This document shows, one piece after another, positions 36,459 through 45,821 of a stretch of 64,000 nt of DNA (position 1 is the first letter of the stretch; every line of letters starts with the position of its first letter). The notes under the pieces are model-generated. The model was not told where the DNA came from. It did no database searches and was given only the letters and a program-made list of their open reading frames with translations. The DNA is taken from the NCBI GenBank assembly GCA_951813855.1, contig OX638380.1, positions 3,998,518-4,062,517 on the forward strand. The letters are read 5' to 3'. This DNA comes from an uncultured Verrucomicrobiae bacterium. Its GTDB lineage: Bacteria > Verrucomicrobiota > Verrucomicrobiia > Limisphaerales > AAA164-E04. The translations under genes were made by a program, and so were the position numbers.

Positions 36459-39400
36459 GTTGCTGACCGCCGGGCAGACTCTGCAAACGGTGGAAGCCTT
36501 GCGGCAAACCATCGAGGAAACGGTCGAGAAACACCAAGCCTGCCTCCAGGAGGAGGCCGAAGAACGGGAAGCGTCGGAGCGCCGGTTGGGGTTGTTAAAG
36601 AAAAAATATCAGGAACAACTGGCCGCCGACCGTCAGCGGCAGACCGAAACGCGCCAAGCTCGGGAAGCGCGCTTGCAGCGTTGGTCCGAATTGCGCCAAG
36701 CCAGAATCCACCGGGCGCGGCAACGGTCGGAAGAGGCCCTCAAGCAATCGGTCGAGCAACAGCGCGATCAACGCAAATACCTGAATCAGAAGCAATTATT
36801 GCAAGCCAACCGGGAGTGCGACGGCGAACGAACCGTGGCCGAACGGGCGTTGTCCGATTATTTGGAAAGACTGACCCAAGAAGAAGATCGCCATGCGGAG
36901 TTGCAGTCGCAGGCTGAAAGATTGTTCGCCGGATATTATTGGTTTCTCGCCAAATTGAAGCGGGAAAGACAGTCGGAACCGGGCCTTTCGAAAGCGGTAG
37001 AGCGCGTTGCGGGATTGAAACGGCTGCAGGCCGCGGCGGAACGTACGGAACTCGGGTTGGGGCAACTGTCGGGAAACGGCCTCGTCAGGATTTTTTCCTG
37101 GGTCAGGCTATGGTTTTGGCTGCTCGGCATTATGGCGGTGGGTGGCACCTGGTACGGGTTTTTCTCCGGGGAACGACTTGCTTTGCTGGTGTCGGCCGGC
37201 GGGGGGGTGGCGGTATTGTCGGCATACGGTTTGGGCCTGGCGACCGGTCGCCGGAAGGCCGGAGAAATTACCGACAACTTGCATGCGGGGGCTGATCTCT
37301 TGGTGTCGTGCCGGGCGAGCGCGTGCCGCGAATTCGAGACGGAAGTTCAACGGGTCGATCGTCGCCTGAGGGAGATCGAAGATCGTTTGGAACAGGAATG
37401 GCAGGCGACCGATGAGGAGGCCGAGGTCCGGTGGCAGGTCGGGGTTGACGAGTTCGTCCGGCGGCACGGATCGTTATTGGACCGGCATAAGCGAAACGAA
37501 ACTAGGGCTATCGATCGGTTGGCTCGGATCAGCGAAGGTCCCGGCGAAAGCGCGCGCGAGTTATCCCGTATCGAAGCGGAAGAGTCGGAGCAAGCCGAAG
37601 AATTGACCCGGAAGTATCGACAAAAAACCGGGGAACTGGCCGACGATTACCGGCACCGGTCGGAGCTTTTATTGACCCGGTTGGAAGAGAGCCGAGCGGC
37701 GGCTCTTGAATTATTGCCCGGCTGGGATTCGCTGGACAGCGACCAATGGCAGCCGCCTCAGGGAGGGGATGCGGCGTCGCGGTTCGCCAGCTTGCGCCTG
37801 GATCTCGATCGACTCGCTTCCCGCTCGGGCGGCGATTCGCCGCTCGTCCGTCACGAGACCACGCAACTGACGGCGCCCTTGGCGTTGAAGATCCCGGAAG
37901 GGGAATCGGTGCTCTTCGAAACCGAAGGAATCGCCGAGGGCCCGGTGGTGACGGCGTTGAACGGGATCTTGCTGCGGTTATTGACGACGTCGCCGGTCGG
38001 TAGGTTGGCGATGACGATTTTCGATCCGGTCGGCATGGGGAAAATTTTTTCCGGTTGGATGCACTTGTCCGATCACGACGAACAGATGATCGGGCGGCGG
38101 ATTTGGACCGAGGCCGGACAACTGGATAACTGTCTGCAAGATCTCACCGTCCATATGGAGAAGGTCACGCAGATGTATCTCCGTAACGAATATCCGACTC
38201 TGGCGGACTATAATCGCGAAGCTGGAGACTTGGCCGAAAAATACCGGTTTTTGGTCGTGGCCGACTTTCCGGCGCGCTTTAGCGAAACGGCGCTCGGGCA
38301 ATTGCAATCCTTGGCCCTGAACGGTCCCCGATGCGGGGTGTTCTTGATCATCCATCGGGATTTGCGAACCCCTTTGGCGGTAGAACCGGTCGGCGAAACC
38401 CTCCGGCAACGATGTTTTTGGTTGCGGCTCAAAGGCGACGGTTGCGAACTGGGCGGGAAGCGCCAACCGGGGGTCGGCTTGCATTGGGATCCGGCCCCCG
38501 ATCCGGAATTGTCGATCGCCTTGATGACCCGGGCCGGCCAGCTCCATGCCCAAGGCGGAAAAGTCGAAATCCCTTTCGAGGCCGTGGCCCCGCCGCCGGA
38601 GGAGATCTGGACCCGGGCTACCGGAGACGTGTTAAGTGTGCCGATCGGTCGTGCCAGCACGTCGCGATTGCAGTATCTGACCTTGGGCCAGGGGTTGCAG
38701 CAACATGCGCTGATCGTGGGCAAGACCGGTTCGGGAAAATCGACGTTGTTCCATGCGATCGTTGTCAATCTCGCCTTGCGATGCCGTCCCGACGAAATCG
38801 AGTTCTATCTGATCGATTTCAAGAAGGGCGTCGAATTCAAATGCTACGCCAAGCACCGGTTGCCCCATGCTCGGGTGGTCGCCATCGAAAGCGATCGCGA
38901 ATTCGGGTTGAGCGTACTGGAACGGGTGGATGCGGAACTGCGGCGGCGCGGCGAACTGTTTCGGCAACATAATTCCCGGGATTTGAACCATTATCGCGAA
39001 TCGTCGGGGGAGCCGTTGCCCCGCACGTTGTTGCTGATCGACGAGTTTCAGGAGTTTTTTGTCGAGGACGACGCCGGGGCGCAACGGGCGGCTGTCTTGC
39101 TGGATCGGATCGCTCGCCAAGGGCGGGCTTTCGGCATCCACGCTGTGTTAGGATCCCAGACGTTGGGCGGCGTTTATACCTTGGGGCGCGCTACTTTCGC
39201 GCAAATGAACGTGCGCATCGCTCTGCAATGCGACGAGGCCGACGCCATCTTGGTGATGGACGAGGACAATACGGCGCCCCGGTTGCTGTCCCGTCCCGGA
39301 GAAGGCATTTATAACTCTGAGGGCGGAGCGTTGGCGGCGAACAGCCCGTTTCAGACCGTTTGGCTTTCCGATCGGGAACGGGATCTTCGACTGGAACAAC

Positions 39401-40314
39401 TAGCCGGCTTGGCGCAGGAACAAGGCGTTTCGACCCCGGGGCCGGTAATCTTCGAGGGCAACGCTCCCGCAAATTTGGCCGACAACCCCGAACTAGCGGC
39501 GGCGCTTCAAGGACAGATGCCGGCGAGTGGAGCGGTCGCTTGGCTCGGCGCTCCCAACATGATCAAGGGGCATACCGAAGCCGTTTTCGAAGCGCAAGGC
39601 GGTAGCAATCTGTTGATAGTGGGGCAAAACGGCGAGATGTCCTTGTCCTTGTTATTGAGCGGGATGATTTCCTTGGCCGCGTCATCGCCGGCCGGATCGG
39701 CTCGTTTTATCGTTCTGGACCCGTTCCTCGAGAATTCCCGTCAGCGAACGTTGATCGATCGGGCGCTCGCGGTTTTTCCCCACCCGGTTCAGACCCTGAA
39801 CGCGACGAATCCTGACGATTTGCTGCGAGAACTTAGCAAGGAGTTAGCCGAACGCGAAACGGAGCGCCGGAACCGGCCGGCCGTTTATTTGGTCATCTTC
39901 GCCTTGGCTTCTTTCCGTCAGTTAAGGGCCGAAGACGAATTCGCATTGCTGGACGAGGAACCGGGGCAGGAAAGCACCGGGGCGATCTTCGATCGACTGG
40001 TCCGCGAAGGCAGCTCTCGAAGCATTCACGTCCTGGCGGCGTTGGATACCTACGGTGACGTGCAACGTTGTTTGACCCGCCGGGCGTTGCCGTATTTCGA
40101 AATGCGCGTGTTGCTGCAAATGAGCGCCAACGACTCGGCGGCTTTGATCGACGGTTCCCAAGCCAACGCTTTGGGATTGTACCGGGCCCTTTACTGTCAC
40201 GAACGGAAAGGGTGGACGGAAATCTTTCGTCCCTATACGTTGCCCTCCGAAGCCTGGCTCGCCGAGGCCGAAACGCTCTTGGCCGGGAGGGCGGCGGCGG
40301 CGGGTTCTTCCTGA
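36451..40314 (+). CDS. FtsK/EssC-like membrane-anchored translocation ATPase with three ATPase-like modules
   Basis: 1287 residues, GTG start at 36451. Residues 1-205 are a long charged coiled coil. Two membrane segments follow (about 216-238 and 242-263), then a second coiled coil (about 290-425). Three ATPase-like modules come next. The first (about 480-690) has no P-loop but a Walker-B-like strand FLVVADFPARF. The second (about 725-985) is a canonical FtsK/SpoIIIE domain with GKTGSGKST at 757-765 and LLLIDEF near 866. The third (about 1030-1270) has a degenerate P-loop GQNGEMSLS at 1058-1066. The triple-module layout is that of EccC/EssC of type VII secretion rather than of DNA-pumping FtsK, and the three small upstream genes support this. 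The cytoplasmic side should couple ATP hydrolysis to export of the WXG100-like proteins. The N-terminal coiled coils differ from the FHA domains of Firmicute EssC. Confidence 0.8.
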   Translation: MSKLLTAGQTLQTVEALRQTIEETVEKHQACLQEEAEEREASERRLGLLKKKYQEQLAADRQRQTETRQAREARLQRWSELRQARIHRARQRSEEALKQSVEQQRDQRKYLNQKQLLQANRECDGERTVAERALSDYLERLTQEEDRHAELQSQAERLFAGYYWFLAKLKRERQSEPGLSKAVERVAGLKRLQAAAERTELGLGQLSGNGLVRIFSWVRLWFWLLGIMAVGGTWYGFFSGERLALLVSAGGGVAVLSAYGLGLATGRRKAGEITDNLHAGADLLVSCRASACREFETEVQRVDRRLREIEDRLEQEWQATDEEAEVRWQVGVDEFVRRHGSLLDRHKRNETRAIDRLARISEGPGESARELSRIEAEESEQAEELTRKYRQKTGELADDYRHRSELLLTRLEESRAAALELLPGWDSLDSDQWQPPQGGDAASRFASLRLDLDRLASRSGGDSPLVRHETTQLTAPLALKIPEGESVLFETEGIAEGPVVTALNGILLRLLTTSPVGRLAMTIFDPVGMGKIFSGWMHLSDHDEQMIGRRIWTEAGQLDNCLQDLTVHMEKVTQMYLRNEYPTLADYNREAGDLAEKYRFLVVADFPARFSETALGQLQSLALNGPRCGVFLIIHRDLRTPLAVEPVGETLRQRCFWLRLKGDGCELGGKRQPGVGLHWDPAPDPELSIALMTRAGQLHAQGGKVEIPFEAVAPPPEEIWTRATGDVLSVPIGRASTSRLQYLTLGQGLQQHALIVGKTGSGKSTLFHAIVVNLALRCRPDEIEFYLIDFKKGVEFKCYAKHRLPHARVVAIESDREFGLSVLERVDAELRRRGELFRQHNSRDLNHYRESSGEPLPRTLLLIDEFQEFFVEDDAGAQRAAVLLDRIARQGRAFGIHAVLGSQTLGGVYTLGRATFAQMNVRIALQCDEADAILVMDEDNTAPRLLSRPGEGIYNSEGGALAANSPFQTVWLSDRERDLRLEQLAGLAQEQGVSTPGPVIFEGNAPANLADNPELAAALQGQMPASGAVAWLGAPNMIKGHTEAVFEAQGGSNLLIVGQNGEMSLSLLLSGMISLAASSPAGSARFIVLDPFLENSRQRTLIDRALAVFPHPVQTLNATNPDDLLRELSKELAERETERRNRPAVYLVIFALASFRQLRAEDEFALLDEEPGQESTGAIFDRLVREGSSRSIHVLAALDTYGDVQRCLTRRALPYFEMRVLLQMSANDSAALIDGSQANALGLYRALYCHERKGWTEIFRPYTLPSEAWLAEAETLLAGRAAAAGSS

Positions 40315-40337
40315 TCTCGAAGCGGCGGGCGAATGGT

Positions 40338-40895
40338 TCAGGACGAGGCCGAACGTTCCCTCGCTTCCCGGTATTCGGTGAGAAGTTTGTGTTTTTCGTC
40401 GCGGACCATCCGGTCGATAAAAAGAATGCCGTTCAAGTGATCCGTTTCGTGCTGAACGACCCGGGACAGCAAACCGTGGCAACGGCATTGGAGCAGGGAG
40501 CCGTCCGGCTGCCGGGCGCTGACTTCGATCGCTTCGGGCCGCGGCACTTTTCCGAACACTTCCGGAAAGCTTAGGCAACCTTCCAGTTCGGTGACGGGCT
40601 CGTTCAGGAGCTTTACTTGAGGATTCATCAGGATCAGGGGCATTTTTTCCCGATAATCGACCGCTTGATCGCCGAGGAACATCCGGGACGATCGATCTTC
40701 GGACGCACTGATGTCGACCACCGCGAGTTGCAGCGCCCGCCCGATCTGCGGCGCTGCCAGTCCGATGCCTTGCTCCTGGCGCATAGTTTCCAGCATATCC
40801 TCGATCAGTTGAGTCAACCCTTCGTAGTCCGGGGCGATCGATTCGCCTTTGTGACGGAGCACGGGGTCGCCGTAGGTGACGATGGGCAGGATCAT
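40338..40895 (-). CDS. def: Peptide deformylase
   Basis: 185 residues. Removes the formyl group from N-terminal methionine of nascent proteins. All three family motifs are seen: GIGLAAPQIG (motif 1), EGCLSFPE (motif 2, metal-binding Cys) and QHETDHLNG (motif 3, the H-E-x-x-H metal site with catalytic Glu). The N terminus MILPIVTYGDPVLR is typical. It is convergent with the ATPase gene, with 23 bp between stops, and lies 36 bp downstream of the PfkB-like gene, probably in one transcript with it. Confidence 0.95.
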   Translation of the reverse strand: MILPIVTYGDPVLRHKGESIAPDYEGLTQLIEDMLETMRQEQGIGLAAPQIGRALQLAVVDISASEDRSSRMFLGDQAVDYREKMPLILMNPQVKLLNEPVTELEGCLSFPEVFGKVPRPEAIEVSARQPDGSLLQCRCHGLLSRVVQHETDHLNGILFIDRMVRDEKHKLLTEYREARERSASS

Positions 40896-40931
40896 GGGAG
40901 CGGTCGGAGTCAGGGACGGATCGCAGGCGCG

Positions 40932-42056
40932 TCAGTTATGAGGAGTGGGCCAGTTGGCCAATAATTCTTTCAAATCCGGGATGCACGGGCTTTTCCCGGT
41001 CCGCACGTAGAACCCGCTGGTCGTGACGCCCAACTGCACCGACAATTCCGGCGACATGTCCAGCAACAGGCCGAGACAAAACCCCGCATTGAAATGATCG
41101 CCGGCGCCGGTGGTCAGCACCGGGTTTTCGACCAAGGGCCCCGGCGTCCAGGTCGTGGCTCGTTCGGAGGTGACCAAGGCGTAGGCGACGGGATGGATGA
41201 CCAGCAGATCGACGTTCAGGTGCCGGAACAAAGCTTCGGCCAAGGCGCAGCGGCTTTCGGGATCGGCGGTGCCGGGCGTAACGCCGTAGATTTCGGCGAG
41301 TTCCAGCGCTTCCTTTTCGTTCAATCCCAGAATGACGCGCAGTTTTTTGCGGAAACGCCCCAAGAGGTTCATGGCTTCTAAAATGTCGTCGTTGTTGCGC
41401 TTTTCCGGATCGCAGAGGTCGAAAAAGGCCGTCTGTCCCGAATCGGCAAGCATTTCTTCGTCGAGGATGGCTTGCCAGATATCGCTCAGGTACGGCACCA
41501 TGGTCCAGTTGACGAAGGAAACGAGATGCGAGTTCCGAAGTTTTTCCTGAAACGACGATCGTCCCATGCGCTTGGCGATGTTGTCCCAGGTTACGTCGTT
41601 GAGGGGAGTCATTTTACCCAACATGAGTTTGCCGTCGCTGAATTCGAGGGCGTCGGTGTGGGCGGGTTCCGCGATCGAGTAGACATCGCCCTTGTTCGCC
41701 AACGGAGCGAATACCGGATGCAGATTGGGGTGGCCGAGCGCTCCGACATAGGTGACGCCTACTCCGAAGGCGCCTAAAGCGTTGGCCAAGATGGGGCCGT
41801 TGCCGCCCAGCTTGATTTTCTGCGGCACCAATTCGATGTTCGTGCTGTGGCCGGCCGCTCCGGCGATCCGTTCCGCCAGCGCGGACAGGGAAGGAATGCG
41901 TTGAAAGGTGGTGGCGTCTTCCCGTTTGTCGACCGCATGTATGATCTCGTCGACGAATCCGTCCAATCCGACGAAGGCCTTCAGTTCGGTGACGCTCGCT
42001 TCCCGTCGATTAAGTTCTTCTAGGCATTGCTTACGGATAGAACTGGAATCGGCCAT
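40932..42056 (-). CDS. PfkB family kinase-like protein, substrate unknown
   Basis: 374 residues, longer than typical ribokinases (about 310). The C-terminal signature TTGAGDHFNAGFCLGLLLD has the GAGD anion hole and catalytic Asp, and the N-terminal part has KLGGNGPILANALGAFGVG and VTYVGALG. An N-terminal extension of about 35 residues and an insertion around 110-160 set it apart from the PfkB gene at 15474. It sits between parB and def on the minus strand. The substrate cannot be inferred. The start ATG at 42056 follows 37 bp after the parB stop. Confidence 0.8.
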   Translation of the reverse strand: MADSSSIRKQCLEELNRREASVTELKAFVGLDGFVDEIIHAVDKREDATTFQRIPSLSALAERIAGAAGHSTNIELVPQKIKLGGNGPILANALGAFGVGVTYVGALGHPNLHPVFAPLANKGDVYSIAEPAHTDALEFSDGKLMLGKMTPLNDVTWDNIAKRMGRSSFQEKLRNSHLVSFVNWTMVPYLSDIWQAILDEEMLADSGQTAFFDLCDPEKRNNDDILEAMNLLGRFRKKLRVILGLNEKEALELAEIYGVTPGTADPESRCALAEALFRHLNVDLLVIHPVAYALVTSERATTWTPGPLVENPVLTTGAGDHFNAGFCLGLLLDMSPELSVQLGVTTSGFYVRTGKSPCIPDLKELLANWPTPHN

Positions 42057-42093
42057 AGCTGAGAATTCGGCGTAATCGTCGGTTAACGTCGGA

Positions 42094-43014
42094 TCAGTCG
42101 GGTTCGATGCCCAGTAACTGGACGATGCGTTCGAGGTCTTCGTCCGAAAAGAATTTCAAGGTCAACGCCCCTTTGCCTTCCTGATATCGCAATTGAATCC
42201 GGGTGCCGAGCCGCTGGCGGATTTTTTCTTCCAATCGAACGATATTGGGATCAGGCGGCGGGGCCGGCTCCGGCCGGAGGTCGTCCGAATTTTTTTCCAG
42301 CGTCTTGGCTACCAGTTCTTCCGTTTTGCGAACCGACAACCCTTCCTTGACGATGCGCCGGGCCACAGCCGATTGCTGGGCCGGATTCGTTAATCCCAAG
42401 ATGACTTTGGCGTGCCCGACCGACAGTTCCCGTTTTTTCAGATTGTCCTGTACTTCGGGGGGAAGCCGGAGCAAGCGGAGGGCGTTGGCGACCACGGCTC
42501 GGCTTTTCCCAACTTTTTCCGCGATCTGATCCTGCTTCAGCCGGAACTGTTCGGCCAGTTGCTGCATGCCGAGAGCTTCTTCGATGGGATTGAGATTTTC
42601 GCGTTGCAGGTTTTCGACCAGGGTCAGTTCGACGACTTCCCGATCGTCGGCTTCCCGGACGACAGCGGGAACTTCCTGGAGTCCGGCCAACTGGGCGGCT
42701 CGCCACCGCCGCTCGCCGGCGATGAGTTCATACCGGTCTCCGGCCGGCCGCACGACCAACGGTTGCACGACTCCCTGAGAGCGAATCGAGTCGGCCAATT
42801 CCTTCAGGGACTTAGGGTCGAAATCTTTGCGGGGTTGGAACGAACAGGGCTGAACCGAGTCGATCGGCAGGACGTTCGGTTTCCGGTCCGGAACGGGCGG
42901 GGTTGACGTAACGGTCGGGCGAACGGATTCTTCTGGGGGGGAGGACGTCTCCGGCTCGGGAAGCGGGGATCCTCCCAGTAACGCTCCCAGACCGCGACCT
43001 AGTGGCATAGCCAT
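42094..43014 (-). CDS. parB: Chromosome partitioning protein ParB
   Basis: 306 residues from ATG at 43014 (MAMPLGRGLGALLGG, the usual ParB start); a longer open frame upstream is antisense to the next gene and is rejected. The N-terminal nuclease/CTPase domain shows FQPRKDFD, LVVRPAG and the box II motif AGERRWRAAQLAGL, followed by LVENLQRENLNPIEEA. The central helix-turn-helix for parS binding is DQIAEKVGKSRAVVANALRL. A Pro-rich linker precedes the C-terminal dimerisation region. No parA lies next to it in the window, and I did not find a parS palindrome; the neighbours are a divergent DUF309 gene and the PfkB-like gene. Confidence 0.93.
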   Translation of the reverse strand: MAMPLGRGLGALLGGSPLPEPETSSPPEESVRPTVTSTPPVPDRKPNVLPIDSVQPCSFQPRKDFDPKSLKELADSIRSQGVVQPLVVRPAGDRYELIAGERRWRAAQLAGLQEVPAVVREADDREVVELTLVENLQRENLNPIEEALGMQQLAEQFRLKQDQIAEKVGKSRAVVANALRLLRLPPEVQDNLKKRELSVGHAKVILGLTNPAQQSAVARRIVKEGLSVRKTEELVAKTLEKNSDDLRPEPAPPPDPNIVRLEEKIRQRLGTRIQLRYQEGKGALTLKFFSDEDLERIVQLLGIEPD

Positions 43015-43089
43015 GCGCCTAGCTTGTTTCCTGGGATCGGGGATGTCAAAATCAAAGCGAAACGGACCGGTGAACCAGAGCCTTATTCG

Positions 43090-43524
43090 ATGAGCGGAAA
43101 AAGCGCCAAGATCGCGGCCTTGATCGACGGCTTGCAGGGCCGGGACCGGCCGGCTCACTATCTGGGCTTTTTCGCCTGCTTCAACCGCCAGCTGTTTTAC
43201 GAGGCTCACGACGTGCTGGAAGAATTGTGGTTGCCTCGCCGGCGGGAGAGCGACGGCGATTTCTACAAGGGGCTCATCCAGTTGGCGGGAGCTTTCGTCC
43301 ATTTCAAGAAGGACCGGTTGCGCCCGGCCGGCGCGTTGTTGGCATTGGCTCGCGGCTATCTGGCCGCTTACCGTCCGAAGCATCTGGGGCTCGACGTCGA
43401 GGCGGTCATCGACCTGATCGATCTTTGGTCGCAGCGCTTGGCCACCCACGCTCCGGAAGTCAATCCCTTCGGACGGCACGCTCCGCCGCAACTGGACCGG
43501 CCGGCGCCCGCCGGTCGTTTTTAA
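43090..43524 (+). CDS. DUF309 family protein
   Basis: 144 residues from ATG at 43090 (MSGKSAKIAALIDGLQ). The core motif FNRQLFYEAHDVLEELWL is the hallmark of DUF309, with DFYKGLIQLAGAFVHFKK and GALLALARGYLAAYRP following. These all-helical proteins have two conserved histidine/glutamate-containing helices; their function is not established. It is transcribed divergently from parB with 75 bp between starts, so the two share a promoter zone. Confidence 0.82.
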   Translation: MSGKSAKIAALIDGLQGRDRPAHYLGFFACFNRQLFYEAHDVLEELWLPRRRESDGDFYKGLIQLAGAFVHFKKDRLRPAGALLALARGYLAAYRPKHLGLDVEAVIDLIDLWSQRLATHAPEVNPFGRHAPPQLDRPAPAGRF

Positions 43525-43525
43525 C

Positions 43526-43555
43526 TTGAGATTAACCCGGTTCTTCGCCGATAAT
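43526..43555 (+). promoter_or_regulatory. Candidate promoter upstream of rarA
   Basis: TTGAGA (43526-43531) and GATAAT (43550-43555) with an 18-bp spacer lie immediately after the DUF309 gene. The rarA start is 280 bp further, so the leader would be long. The rest of 43556-43835 shows no supported gene; a 62-codon frame at 43636 has no features of a real protein. Confidence 0.35.
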
Positions 43556-43835
43556 AGCCCCGTCGTTACGAGGGAGTTTACGTTACCGAAGGTTCGCTCA
43601 TTGAAATTCGATCGACGCAAGGATTTAACCCTGCCGTGTTCGTGTATCGAAACAGGATCCCTGGACCTTATTTTATTACAAAGGGAACGGTAGCTCCGGT
43701 AGTGGCCGGCATGCCTTTATTGGAAGTCGAAGACTGCCGGGTGAGTTCCACTTGTTCCGAATCCGTTCGGCGGATCCGTTTCCCACGGCATAGAGCGGGG
43801 TTGTTTTTCGGTAAGCAGAAGTAATTCCTTTTTTC

Positions 43836-45215
43836 ATGGCCCAGGAAGATCTGTTCGGGGATCGGCACGATCCCGGAAAGGGAATCGACGGCATGGCCGA
43901 GCGGGAATCCTGTTCGCCCGGCGTCCCCTTGGCGGCCCGCATGCGTCCGACCTGTTTGTCGGAGGTAGTCGGCCAGGCGCATCTGTTGGGGCCGGGAAAA
44001 AATTTGCGGCGGGCTATCGAAGCCGACCGGGTCCAATCCCTGATTCTTTACGGTCCTCCCGGTACCGGCAAAACCACTCTGGCCCGAGTGATTTCTCGAG
44101 CGACCGAAGCGCGCTTCGAAGTGCTTAGCGGCGTGGTTTCCAATGTCGCCGATATGCGGACGGTGTTGAAAGAAGCCGCGTTGCATCGGTCTCGTTACGA
44201 ACAATTGACCTTGTTGTTCATCGACGAGATTCACCGCTTCAATAAATCGCAGCAGGACGTCTTATTGCCCGACGTCGAAAACGGCACGGTCAAGTTGATC
44301 GGAGCCACGACCCATAATCCGTTTTTTTTCGTCAATTCGCCCTTGGTTTCCCGTTCGCAGATTTTCGAATTGCAGCCGTTGAGCGGCGAAGACATCTTGC
44401 TGTTGTTGCGCCGGGCGTTGCTGGATCGGGACCGGGGGTTGGGCACTCGCTCGCTTAGCGTCGCGGAACCGGCGTTGCGGCATTTGGCCGAGACTGCCGA
44501 CGGCGACGCCCGCAAGGCGCTCAACTCGTTGGAAATCGCCGCTCTGACTACTCCGGCCGGCGCCGAAGGGAAAACGGTCATCGATTTGAAAATCGCCGAG
44601 GAGTGCATTCAGAAAAAGGCCGTGGTATACGACGGAGACGGCGACGCCCATTACGATACGATTTCGGCGTTTATCAAGTCGATGCGCGGCTGCGACCCGG
44701 ACGCTACTCTCTACTGGCTCGCCAAGATGATCCACGCCGGAGAGGATCCGCGGTTTATCGCCCGGCGCTTGATGATTTGCGCGGCAGAAGATGTCGGCTT
44801 GGCTAATCCGATGGCCTTGGTGCTGGCGACCAGCGCTTGCCAGGCGGCCGAATTCGTGGGATGGCCGGAAGCTCGCATTCCCATTGCCGAGGCGGCCATC
44901 TATATCGCCGCTTCCCATAAGAGCAATAGTGCCATCGCTGCGATCGACAAAGCTTTGGAAGACGTCAAAAAGAATCCGATCCTGCCGGTTCCCCGGCATT
45001 TGCGCGACGCCAGTTACCGGGGAGCCAAAAAATTGGGCAACGGCGTAGGGTATCGGTATGGGCACAACTTCGAAGGTCATTTCGTCGTTCAGGATTATTT
45101 GGGGGCCGACCGGCGGTTTTACGAACCGACCGAGCAGGGTGCCGAGAAGCAGCTTGGCGACCGGGTCCGCCAGTGGCGGGAACGGTTGTCTCGAAGCCGG
45201 GCGAAGGAGCGATGA
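43836..45215 (+). CDS. rarA: Replication-associated recombination ATPase RarA (MgsA)
   Basis: 459 residues. AAA+ ATPase of the clamp-loader clade acting at stalled replication forks. Walker A GPPGTGKTT lies at 73-81 and Walker B LLFIDEIHRFNKSQQD at about 126-140. Sensor 1 reads LIGATTHNPFF, and the arginine-bearing SPLVSRSQIFEL segment follows. The C-terminal tetramerisation part has the typical SAFIKSMRGCDPDATLYWLA, EDVGLANP and VPRHLRDASY. The length is normal. The start of the folate cyclo-ligase gene overlaps its stop, so they are translated together. Confidence 0.95.
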   Translation: MAQEDLFGDRHDPGKGIDGMAERESCSPGVPLAARMRPTCLSEVVGQAHLLGPGKNLRRAIEADRVQSLILYGPPGTGKTTLARVISRATEARFEVLSGVVSNVADMRTVLKEAALHRSRYEQLTLLFIDEIHRFNKSQQDVLLPDVENGTVKLIGATTHNPFFFVNSPLVSRSQIFELQPLSGEDILLLLRRALLDRDRGLGTRSLSVAEPALRHLAETADGDARKALNSLEIAALTTPAGAEGKTVIDLKIAEECIQKKAVVYDGDGDAHYDTISAFIKSMRGCDPDATLYWLAKMIHAGEDPRFIARRLMICAAEDVGLANPMALVLATSACQAAEFVGWPEARIPIAEAAIYIAASHKSNSAIAAIDKALEDVKKNPILPVPRHLRDASYRGAKKLGNGVGYRYGHNFEGHFVVQDYLGADRRFYEPTEQGAEKQLGDRVRQWRERLSRSRAKER

Positions 45216-45805
45216 AGGCGTCGAAGCAGGCGGTCCTCCTCGAACCAGCCGACCCGGGGAAGGAAGCGATCCGGCAGCGGATGGCCGGGATTTTATCCCG
45301 GTTGCCCCGTAACCGAGAGGATTCGTCGGCTGTGGCCGAGCGCTTGCTCGGTTCCGAGATATATTCGGGAGTGCAGGTCTTGGGATGCTATGCGGCCAGC
45401 GGCTGGGAAATCGACCTGACCGAGGTTTGGGCCGCGGGGTGGTGTCAGGGCAAACAGGTGGCATTGCCGCGCTGGAATCAGGAAAGTGCCGAATATGAAT
45501 ACGCCCTTATCACGGAGCGGCGTCAATTGGTTGCTGGCCGGTTCGGCGTGCGGGAACCCTCGGCCGAGTGTGCGGCGATCGATAAAGAGGCATTGGAATT
45601 GGTGTTGGTGCCCGGTTTGGCGTTCGCGAAAAACGGCGCCCGGTTGGGACGGGGCGGGGGATATTACGATCGGCTGCTCCAGGGAATCCGGGGGCTTCGT
45701 TGCGGTGTAGCGTACGAATCGCAATTGCGGGACAGCCTGCCCGAGAACGTTTGGGATCAGAAAATGGATTGCCTTTTGACCCCGAACCGGTGGGTGAGGT
45801 GGTGA
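45212..45805 (+). CDS. 5-formyltetrahydrofolate cyclo-ligase
   Basis: 197 residues from ATG at 45212, overlapping the rarA stop as ATGA. Converts 5-formyl-THF to 5,10-methenyl-THF with ATP. The diagnostic C-terminal block VPGLAFAKNGARLGRGGGYYDR holds the nucleotide- and substrate-binding loop, and GCYAASGWEIDLT corresponds to the first part of the fold. The end MDCLLTPNRWV is typical. It is followed 16 bp later by rny, so rarA, this gene and rny probably form one operon. Confidence 0.92.
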   Translation: MKASKQAVLLEPADPGKEAIRQRMAGILSRLPRNREDSSAVAERLLGSEIYSGVQVLGCYAASGWEIDLTEVWAAGWCQGKQVALPRWNQESAEYEYALITERRQLVAGRFGVREPSAECAAIDKEALELVLVPGLAFAKNGARLGRGGGYYDRLLQGIRGLRCGVAYESQLRDSLPENVWDQKMDCLLTPNRWVRW

Positions 45806-45821
45806 GTAGTTCGATTCGGCC

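Noticed and set aside
43636..43824. A 62-codon frame before rarA
   Set aside because: No ribosome site, domain or conserved pattern; it lies in what is probably the rarA leader.
44262..45464. A 400-codon open frame antisense to rarA
   Set aside because: Composition is typical of an antisense shadow (Pro, Arg, Gly rich) and it covers a well-supported AAA+ gene.
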